DNA from: a virus
Virus record (IMG/VR): IMGVR_UViG_3300041964_000072
Span: 1 to 64,000 of that record
Direction: 5' to 3' (one strand)
DNA: 64,000 nucleotides
The notes below the pieces were generated by a model that was not told the origin of the DNA, did not search any database, and saw only the letters and a program-made list of their open reading frames with translations. This document shows positions 53,069 to 60,120 of the stretch, piece after piece (position 1 is the first letter of the stretch; every line of letters starts with the position of its first letter). A program made the position numbers and the translations under genes.

Positions 53069-55144
53069 TTAATGCTTTACTGTTAATATTTTAGCTTTCC
53101 TGAATAGGGCTAAATTGGGATAATTTCTTTGTAAATTAGCGTCACCTTCAGTAGATGCTCGAATCAAGTCAACAAGTCGTTTCTGTTGCCTAGCCTTTAC
53201 TTTGAGATTCATTTTTTTGTATCTTTGAGTTATGTAAAAAACCTTATTTGGATTATATTTTGTACCATTTATAGAGAGGCTATAAGTGGGATAAGCCCTA
53301 CTTACTTGTTCAAACAATCCCTGAATATTTCGGATAAATGGACTATCTTCCTGCAATAAAGAATCCATTTCGTCTACATCCCGGATAGTCTGGATGATGC
53401 GATTATTTAAAATATCAGATTCGCCTATCAAGTTTCCTGCTGTAGGATCGTCTATCATCGACATTAAGCGATTAGTCTTCCGGGCAACCCCTGTCAGCTC
53501 AGCATTAATAAGTAAAAATTGATTTTCCATATTCAAGAGCCGTTGAAGCTCTCTACGCAATTCCGCCAACAACGGTTTTGCCGACTGCCTTGCGGCTAAT
53601 AGCTGTTGCTGTTGTTGTACTTGCTGTTGTACTGCTGGAGACTCTATCGCTTTTTGGGTAGCCTCTACCTCTGGCTCAGCAATAGGTGAAATCAAGTCCT
53701 CTACTGTTTTAACGCCCGGAACAAATTCAAGTATTTCAGACATAACTCTTTCCTTAATCTCTTTGACATATTCTGGATGAGACTTGAGGTAAAAGTAGTA
53801 CATCAAGCCAATCGACAATATAGAGGTTGTGACAAAGAGTAGTTTTAAGCGTTCCTGGTCTTCCTGTTGTTTTTTGAGTTCTTGTAGTTGATAATATAGG
53901 CTTAACGTTTCATAGGTATTTGGGTTTAACATCAATAATGCTTCCTGAGTAAGAAAGGAAGTTATTGCTTTACCTACCACACCCTTAATAATGCCTTGCT
54001 TTTGCTGTGCAACACCTCCCTGCAAAGTGTTGCGAATACGCTCAATCTCATCTTCTGGTGTCTTTCCTGCTGCAATTAATCGTTCAAGATCTTTTTGGTT
54101 TCGGATTGGCTCTAGAAAGCAGTCACAAAAAGGATGGACTGGCGGATAAGGATGGGTGGTTTGTCTTTGTGCAGGTTTTTTGGTATCAACTCTACGGAAG
54201 TCTGTAAAAAAATAACTCTTCAAATCTGGGACAAGGCTTACTAAGCGCCCATCCATGCTCGTACACAACTCGCACGTCTCTCGCCCAGACATCCTCCAAA
54301 TAAAATCCGACACCCCTCTTGATAGAAATCGGTCTGCACGTCCTAGATTATAGGCGGCGTTAATCTCTGTTTGTGCAATACGATCAATCCTATTGATCGG
54401 ATTAATTTTATAGAAAGCGCTGTCATAGGATTCGGGGTCAGATGCGATCGCATCTTTCAAACCATACGTTCCTTTAATCTGTTTCAAACGATCAGGGTTG
54501 ACGTTCTTTTGGATTTCAGATAACTGACGCTGGTTTAGTAGGGGTAAGAGTTCCTTTCGCTCTGCTGGGGTCAAGTCCGTGAACCGCTTAAAGCTGAGCC
54601 TATTGATTAAGGTACGTTCCTTGTTGGTAGTCAAGCCTACGTTTACATCGGATTTGATATAACGGCTGATTGAGTCTCTAATTTTGCGAGTATATTCATT
54701 GGTAAAAGATCTCGCAATCACGTTATTACGTTCATTCAGGTATATTTGCCCAAACTCCGTTGTAGCAATTGGAGTCCTACCTTCATACTGAATAGTACGT
54801 CGCTTCTCTCGTCCTGATCTCGTTTTGATGCGAGAAGCTGCTTCATCTTTGCTTAGGTTGTCTGCCAGAAACTCAGCAATATCAGTAGATTCATTGAATT
54901 TCGCAAGTGATTCCTGCCCATAGGAAAAGCCCTGATTCCAAAGACCTGTCAGCTCTCCTTTAAGTATGGATGTGAAAGGAATATCAATCCTTTCTAGGAC
55001 TTTTGGATCTTTGTCTATGAGAGGTTTTATGTTCTTTTTTAACCACTGCTCATAAGCGTTGTTGATTTTGGTAAATGTCCTTTGTACAAACTGATTTTTA
55101 TAATTTACTCGCTGGGAATTGCTGAATAAAGAGTCATATTTCAT
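53069..55144 (-). CDS. Head morphogenesis protein (SPP1 gp7/Mu gpF-like), with added C-terminal half
   Basis: The minor head domain is clear: TEINAAYNLGRADRF (259-273), then W...CELC (291, 294), DGRLVSL and the Cys/His end P-V-H-P-F-C-D-C (335-342). In its family the Cys pairs bind zinc and the protein contacts the portal and DNA. From about 375 on an unusual extension has a membrane-like helix near 433-455 and long Gln/Arg coiled coil. The size (691) is well above the normal 300-450. Confidence 0.8.
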   Translation of the reverse strand: MKYDSLFSNSQRVNYKNQFVQRTFTKINNAYEQWLKKNIKPLIDKDPKVLERIDIPFTSILKGELTGLWNQGFSYGQESLAKFNESTDIAEFLADNLSKDEAASRIKTRSGREKRRTIQYEGRTPIATTEFGQIYLNERNNVIARSFTNEYTRKIRDSISRYIKSDVNVGLTTNKERTLINRLSFKRFTDLTPAERKELLPLLNQRQLSEIQKNVNPDRLKQIKGTYGLKDAIASDPESYDSAFYKINPINRIDRIAQTEINAAYNLGRADRFLSRGVSDFIWRMSGRETCELCTSMDGRLVSLVPDLKSYFFTDFRRVDTKKPAQRQTTHPYPPVHPFCDCFLEPIRNQKDLERLIAAGKTPEDEIERIRNTLQGGVAQQKQGIIKGVVGKAITSFLTQEALLMLNPNTYETLSLYYQLQELKKQQEDQERLKLLFVTTSILSIGLMYYFYLKSHPEYVKEIKERVMSEILEFVPGVKTVEDLISPIAEPEVEATQKAIESPAVQQQVQQQQQLLAARQSAKPLLAELRRELQRLLNMENQFLLINAELTGVARKTNRLMSMIDDPTAGNLIGESDILNNRIIQTIRDVDEMDSLLQEDSPFIRNIQGLFEQVSRAYPTYSLSINGTKYNPNKVFYITQRYKKMNLKVKARQQKRLVDLIRASTEGDANLQRNYPNLALFRKAKILTVKH

Positions 55145-55473
55145 CGCTTACTTCCCAGATTAAATTCATTAATTACGGCAAGGTGATCCTTATTTAAGCA
55201 CTGGCAATCACTGGCGATAGCAAGGGTACACCTCCCTATCAACATCACACACCAATCAATAAGCCCAGAATCAACAAGCTCACAAATAGCAGGTGATGGC
55301 AAATCCTTTATATTAAAGACAACGACCTTATCAGCCAATGATGTGGTGTCTACCTCAATTTCCATCAAGTATTGGAACTTGGAAAGTGATGTCTCTATAG
55401 ATGCGATTAATTTATTATGATCTTGGTATTTATAATGTCTGCACAGATAGTCAATAAATTCGAGCGGAGTCAT
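55141..55473 (-). CDS. Small protein upstream of the gp7-like gene
   Basis: A 110-residue soluble protein with a helical first third and a hydrophobic, Cys-containing end. It overlaps the gp7-like start by 4 bases. It diverges from the HU-like gene across a 140-bp region that probably carries promoters for both directions. Function unknown. Confidence 0.5.
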   Translation of the reverse strand: MTPLEFIDYLCRHYKYQDHNKLIASIETSLSKFQYLMEIEVDTTSLADKVVVFNIKDLPSPAICELVDSGLIDWCVMLIGRCTLAIASDCQCLNKDHLAVINEFNLGSKR

Positions 55474-55613
55474 TCTTGAGGGGTAGGCGTTTTGGGAGTT
55501 TGATGTATATATCTATTCTAGGCAAATTTGTATTGTCGAAAGGTTTTTTGTTGGCTAGAATAAAAACATATAACTACTGCATATAACAACCTGTTAACCA
55601 AATCTCTCACTGT

Positions 55614-55937
55614 ATGACATTACGTTTTTCTCGTCCCGAAACTATTGAAGCAATCAAGCAAGAGCTGGGTGATAGTGCCAGCAAAGATCTTATCTCGAAG
55701 GTCATTACATCCTACGATAAAGTGGTAGCGACCGCACTTGTCCAGGGAAATACTGTACAGACCAAATTAGGAGTGTATCAACTGTACCAGACTAAATCTA
55801 CCTTCCGACGCGATCCCCGCACCGGAGATCCGATTCATGTCCCTGCAAAAAACAGGGTGAGATATACTCCTAACGCTAAACTGCGTCAAGAGGTAGAATC
55901 ACTGCCTGTCCAAGACACCGAACTCGTAGCAGCCTAA
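55614..55937 (+). CDS. HU/IHF-like DNA-binding protein
   Basis: A 107-residue protein with the HU-type C-terminal strand pair: GVYQLYQTKSTFRRDPRTGDP and PAKNRVRYTPNAKLR. The N-terminal helices fit HU folds. Such proteins bend and compact DNA. This copy begins the plus-strand island between the terminase and the head genes. Confidence 0.75.
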   Translation: MTLRFSRPETIEAIKQELGDSASKDLISKVITSYDKVVATALVQGNTVQTKLGVYQLYQTKSTFRRDPRTGDPIHVPAKNRVRYTPNAKLRQEVESLPVQDTELVAA

Positions 55938-55948
55938 GCTGTCGATTT

Positions 55949-56374
55949 ATGGAAATTAACTTAGATGCTGTAAAAGCGCTGCTCGATTGGTTGGACAGCA
56001 GCCCTACAGATTGCGACGGCTTCAGTAACTTGGCTTATGCTGCACTCCTGGAAGCTGAAGTCCCTTCCGAACTGATGATTGGGTGTGTCACTATTTTTGA
56101 GGAAGACTTTGCCCCGCATTATTGGGTACAGCTTCAGCTAGATGCTGAATATATTGTGGATTACCGTAGCCATCGCTGGGTAAGTCCAGAACCGCTACCC
56201 GTTATCCCTCGTGGAATATTTCGAGCAGAGGATTATCCTGAAGTCATATACGCTGGAATGACTTTACCTATCCAGGAAGCCCATAAAAAAGAATATGCGT
56301 TTTTGATGCGATCGCTCCTCACCCATTCGTTTGAGATGGATCTCTATCTCAACAAACATCTGTATGGCTCTTAA
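55949..56374 (+). CDS. Transglutaminase/papain-like Cys-His-Asp protein
   Basis: A 141-residue protein with a catalytic-like triad: Cys22 in CDGFSNLAYAAL, His in FAPHYWVQL and Asp in YIVDYR. This order and spacing are those of transglutaminase-like or NlpC-like cysteine hydrolases. No signal peptide. It could cut a host or virion peptide; no substrate is indicated. Family call from pattern only. Confidence 0.5.
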   Translation: MEINLDAVKALLDWLDSSPTDCDGFSNLAYAALLEAEVPSELMIGCVTIFEEDFAPHYWVQLQLDAEYIVDYRSHRWVSPEPLPVIPRGIFRAEDYPEVIYAGMTLPIQEAHKKEYAFLMRSLLTHSFEMDLYLNKHLYGS

Positions 56375-56789
56375 TTTTGGCGAACAAGTACGATTGATGC
56401 AATCAGGGGAGTTCAACGATATGATCGGAAAACTCCTAATCAAATACTCTATTCGTACCTTGCGAGAGGCGGCAAAAACTCCGGGGTCAGTTCCTCCAGA
56501 GAAGCTTGCTTTAGCACGCTCTGTCGAAAAACAAGAGAACCCTAGTTATGCTATGCGTGTCGTTGCATTTGTGGCATTAACTTCGGATGAAATCTTTTCC
56601 GAATATGATGCTGCTGAACGGATTATTGAGGGATTTAAAGACAATAGTTTGGTCGGAAAAATCTTCTCTGTCTTCGATAGTTCCTGGAAGATATTTGCTC
56701 CAGAACCCCCTCCAGAGCAACCCACTACATCACCGAAACCTGCGACCTCTCCAACCCCCCTCACAACGACAACTGCGGTGAGACTCTAG
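56364..56789 (+). CDS. Helical protein with Pro/Thr-rich tail
   Basis: ATG 56364 is preferred to the upstream open start. The first 100 residues are helical and the last 35 are Pro/Thr/Ser-rich. It overlaps the preceding gene by 11 bases. A coupled helper of the transglutaminase-like protein is possible. No domain recognised. Confidence 0.5.
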   Translation: MALNFGEQVRLMQSGEFNDMIGKLLIKYSIRTLREAAKTPGSVPPEKLALARSVEKQENPSYAMRVVAFVALTSDEIFSEYDAAERIIEGFKDNSLVGKIFSVFDSSWKIFAPEPPPEQPTTSPKPATSPTPLTTTTAVRL

Positions 56790-56828
56790 ATTCCGAATAT
56801 TTCAGTAATTTTTCTAAATCAATAATCC

Positions 56829-57395
56829 ATGTCTCCGGCTAAAATCTTTTATGATTTTGAGTTTGCAGAGAATGGTTCGATTATCCTTCCTATTTCTTTA
56901 GGATTGGTTGCTGAGGATAACAATGAGATTTATTTGGTAAACGAGTCCTTTGATCCCGCTGATGCGAATGATTGGGTAAGGGATAATGTATTGCCCTACC
57001 TTTATTCTGTCGAGTGCAAAGATACTCAAACCGTACCATTTGCAAAGATGGGGAGTGTTGTCTATGAATGGCTTTCTCAATATATTAGGGATGAAGATTT
57101 AGGGTTAATCGGCTATTACGCTGACTATGATCATGTCTCGCTATGTCAGCTCTGGGGAAGGATGATAGACTTACCTCCCAAAATACCGATGTGGACACGG
57201 GACATTAAACAATGGGCATCAGACCTGGGCAACCCCCAGTTACCGGAAACTGGTAAGGAGGGAACAGAAGGGAATCCACATCACGGACTGGTAGGGGCAC
57301 GCTGGAACAAAAGCGCCTACCGTTGGTTAGTTACTAATTTCGATCATCCTGCATGGAGTGGGCAGTATATGCAAAAAAGTAGTTGTCTAGCGTAA
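56829..57395 (+). CDS. DEDDh 3'-5' exoribonuclease-like protein lacking the last Asp
   Basis: Fits the Rv2179c-like (PF16473) exonuclease family: FYDFEF at 8-13 supplies the first Asp-x-Glu, a later YADYDHVSLCQLWG the second Asp, and TRDIKQW another shared segment. In active members the terminal motif is H-x-A-L-x-D-A-R; here it reads HHGLVGARW, with Gly at the metal-binding Asp. Catalysis is therefore doubtful and a binding-only role is possible. Confidence 0.7.
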   Translation: MSPAKIFYDFEFAENGSIILPISLGLVAEDNNEIYLVNESFDPADANDWVRDNVLPYLYSVECKDTQTVPFAKMGSVVYEWLSQYIRDEDLGLIGYYADYDHVSLCQLWGRMIDLPPKIPMWTRDIKQWASDLGNPQLPETGKEGTEGNPHHGLVGARWNKSAYRWLVTNFDHPAWSGQYMQKSSCLA

Positions 57396-57401
57396 AAAAT
57401 C

Positions 57402-57713
57402 ATGACTGATACCCTTGTCTTTGAGATCTTGAAAATGTGTCTAGGACAAAAAGCGGTAGTAGATATCTATACCCCGTCAGACATGTTCATTGACGCTCAC
57501 TTAGTTAAATTGTCCGACGAGTATGTAGTCTTTACGAGTACCGAGCTAGATTTTCAGCCTGAAGACTTACTGGCAAGCGTGGGTTGTTCTGGCAATTTGA
57601 AAGAATCCCTTCCTAAAGGAGATAGCAAAATTAAGCAGTTTTGCTGGAAGATATCCGATATTAATGGAGTTAGCCACACACTCGCTACCTTCCCATCCGA
57701 TACGGATAATTAG
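57402..57713 (+). CDS. 103-aa protein of unknown function
   Basis: Small soluble mixed alpha/beta protein after the exonuclease-like gene, 6 bases from its stop. No recognised domain. It overlaps the terminase stop region tail-to-tail by 4 bp. Last gene of the plus-strand island. Confidence 0.45.
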   Translation: MTDTLVFEILKMCLGQKAVVDIYTPSDMFIDAHLVKLSDEYVVFTSTELDFQPEDLLASVGCSGNLKESLPKGDSKIKQFCWKISDINGVSHTLATFPSDTDN

Positions 57714-59266
57714 CCAAACAACTGCCTAAAGTATGTGGTAGTTGTGGGGATTTGATACTGAGCGGGAATCTCAAATAACTTCTTGGCTTCAGCCGTTTCA
57801 TTGAAGCTATTAGTCCCCATAACAACTGATGATGTATTTCGTTCTAGAGTAAGGTAATTGATGCCCTGTGCGATCGCATCTACCTGATCATCATATTTCC
57901 CATTGGGGAAGGCTAATAATTCTGCAATCAATTCTTGTACCCACGGATATCGCTGGGGATTTGGAAAATAAATATTACCACTGGTGAAAAAAGGGAGTGA
58001 AGCGAGAAGCCGCTCCTCTTTGCTTTTGGTAGGGCTTACTGCATGAATGCCTGGTATTTGATTTTCAAGCATTTGAATAAGTGGACTACCATTTGATTTC
58101 CGCTCAACAATCTTTGCTCGTACTGGGAATGTGTGGCAAAGCTGTTTGAAGAGGTTGATTTGAGCAGGGAAATCTATCTGCCCACGCACGGCATGGAAGA
58201 CATAGATATTAGCAAGAATACGCCCAAGGATAATGAACGAGCTGTAGTTTGATTCCTGTGTGGATTCTGTTGCTAAATCGACGGTGAGAATAACATCATT
58301 GCATAGGCTAATATCGGGTAAATTATCAGTGAATTTTAAGTATTCTGTCTTGACATAAGCACCGTCAGAACCCGATGGATTTTGCTGGTAAATCGCTTGC
58401 CAAGTTAGCGGGTTTTTCTTTTCAATATGATAGTAATCGCCATCAAAACGACTTGGACAGATTAAATCCCCTTCCTTCTTTCTGGGATCATTTCGCCCAA
58501 TCGGTGATGCAATCATCAATTTGGGTTCGTATTCTGCGGGAAGGATTACTTGTGTCCAACCTGGCTCATTTTCAAGCACATAATCCGTAATATCTCCATT
58601 CGCTAGTCGCTGCTGAATTAAAAGTTTTCTGGCTGTTCTTGAATTATTTGCACGATTTCGGAGTACATTTTTGTAGAAATTTACTGCCTTAATAATTGCC
58701 GCTTGGGAATAAATGGCATCTGAAGAGTTAAGGTCATCCATTATCAAACTGGTGTAACCCAAACCTAATATCTGAGTGGTTGGTGTCACTCCAAGTCGGT
58801 AGCCTTTTTCGTTGTTATCGAAGCGTAATTTTGTGTTGCTATCAGAAGTCAATCTGAATCGCTTGTGCTTATCAATCCAATGCGTTTTGTACCAATTGCT
58901 TGTAATTAATGAACGACATTTAATGGAGAGGTCAACCACTAAGCGCTCAGTATGGCTTGCTGCCATAATCTTTTCAGAAGGATTACGCAGCCATAGCCAT
59001 GCCGGATAAACAACGCTACATAGTAGTGACTTACCTAGTCGGGGATGTAGATTGATAATTAAGTTTTGGCAATGAGGATCACCTTTTGCTTGAGCAGTCA
59101 GATGATCTGCAATAAGGTCTAGATGCCAGCAACTTAGGTATTTTTCGGATTCAATCTCATTCCATGCTCTGATGAAAAAATGCCTAAGACTTTCCTCTGC
59201 CAACTTATAATCTTCATCAATAAGTTGGCGTTCAAGATCGAGTAGTTTTTGTGAGTTAGATGGCAT
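57710..59266 (-). CDS. Terminase large subunit
   Basis: ATG 59266 is chosen; TTG at 59293 is an alternative (residue numbers here are counted from that TTG). ATPase motifs: HPRLGKS at 83-89 (Walker A) and LIMDD at 183-187 (Walker B). The C-terminal nuclease shows VDLATE and KYDDQVDAI, the Asp residues of an RNase H-like fold. It cuts and pumps phage DNA into the head. The gene lies upstream of the head cluster, but a plus-strand island separates it from the gp7-like gene. No small subunit was recognised. Confidence 0.85.
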   Translation of the reverse strand: MPSNSQKLLDLERQLIDEDYKLAEESLRHFFIRAWNEIESEKYLSCWHLDLIADHLTAQAKGDPHCQNLIINLHPRLGKSLLCSVVYPAWLWLRNPSEKIMAASHTERLVVDLSIKCRSLITSNWYKTHWIDKHKRFRLTSDSNTKLRFDNNEKGYRLGVTPTTQILGLGYTSLIMDDLNSSDAIYSQAAIIKAVNFYKNVLRNRANNSRTARKLLIQQRLANGDITDYVLENEPGWTQVILPAEYEPKLMIASPIGRNDPRKKEGDLICPSRFDGDYYHIEKKNPLTWQAIYQQNPSGSDGAYVKTEYLKFTDNLPDISLCNDVILTVDLATESTQESNYSSFIILGRILANIYVFHAVRGQIDFPAQINLFKQLCHTFPVRAKIVERKSNGSPLIQMLENQIPGIHAVSPTKSKEERLLASLPFFTSGNIYFPNPQRYPWVQELIAELLAFPNGKYDDQVDAIAQGINYLTLERNTSSVVMGTNSFNETAEAKKLFEIPAQYQIPTTTTYFRQLFG

Positions 59267-59310
59267 TAAAAAGGGACAAGAATCCCCTTTCAAAACACAG
59301 GTTTTTTATG

Positions 59311-60120
59311 TTAAACGTTGCGCTCAAAAGCAGTCATGAGGTTGTTCACTAAGTTTGTGTAATTAGTTACTTGTGCTGCCGTAAGCCCTCTTTGAATCGA
59401 AGCACATCCAATACTCTTACTTGTTAGTGCTGATAGTACTTCTGAGTTTGGTAAAGAGCCTCCAGCAAGCATATTACTTGCTACTGGTGTCCCTCTAATA
59501 TATAAGCTGTGAGTTGAACTAACTCGTGAAGTACAAACCCAACCAATACAACTTGTTGGAGTGTTTGTAAGTGTTGTTGTTTGATCTAGAGCGGTTGCAT
59601 ACATAACATTATCTGACCAGCGAAGATACAATGAAAGGCTAGCGCTTTCACTGGTTTCCGAAAAAATATCACTACTTTCTCCAGATGGTATGTCAGTCCT
59701 GCAATATAGTCCCAATCCCACACCAGTAGCAGCAAGATTTAGGGAAGGATTGAAGCCAGTACCTAGTGATTTTCCGGCTCCTCCTTTGAGTCCTGTCGTT
59801 CTTGAATAGTCGGACTCCACAAACCCAGTGGCAGTATTAATTTCTTTACTGCCAGCGGTTTGAGCGGGATACCAAAGATTTGCTAAAGCAGCTTTTAAGT
59901 TGTTCCCTGCATACGGGCAAAAATAACGAATAAGGCTATTGCTTACGGTTGTTGCATTACGAAGTCCAGCCGCATAAATTGCTTTTACGAAGGTATCTAC
60001 AGCTTTTATATCATCGTGCGTAATTGACCCCCCATTCGTGTTGATTCGATTGAGATAACTGAGTGTGTCATTGTGCAAATTCGTAATTGTCAAACCTATT
60101 CCAGGATTACTTTTCAGCAT
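59311..60120 (-). CDS. Fibre tip-like protein of second fibre locus
   Basis: A 269-residue protein with a helical start (about 1-60) and a lectin-like strand-rich second half (LGLYCRTDIPSG, SLYIRGTPVAS, then QRGLTAAQVTNYTNLVNNLM). The end phrase is typical of the beta-sandwich proteins found as phage fibre tips. It overlaps the repeat-fibre gene by 1 base. Similar in place and form to the LamG-like protein at 20267. Confidence 0.55.
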   Translation of the reverse strand: MLKSNPGIGLTITNLHNDTLSYLNRINTNGGSITHDDIKAVDTFVKAIYAAGLRNATTVSNSLIRYFCPYAGNNLKAALANLWYPAQTAGSKEINTATGFVESDYSRTTGLKGGAGKSLGTGFNPSLNLAATGVGLGLYCRTDIPSGESSDIFSETSESASLSLYLRWSDNVMYATALDQTTTLTNTPTSCIGWVCTSRVSSTHSLYIRGTPVASNMLAGGSLPNSEVLSALTSKSIGCASIQRGLTAAQVTNYTNLVNNLMTAFERNV

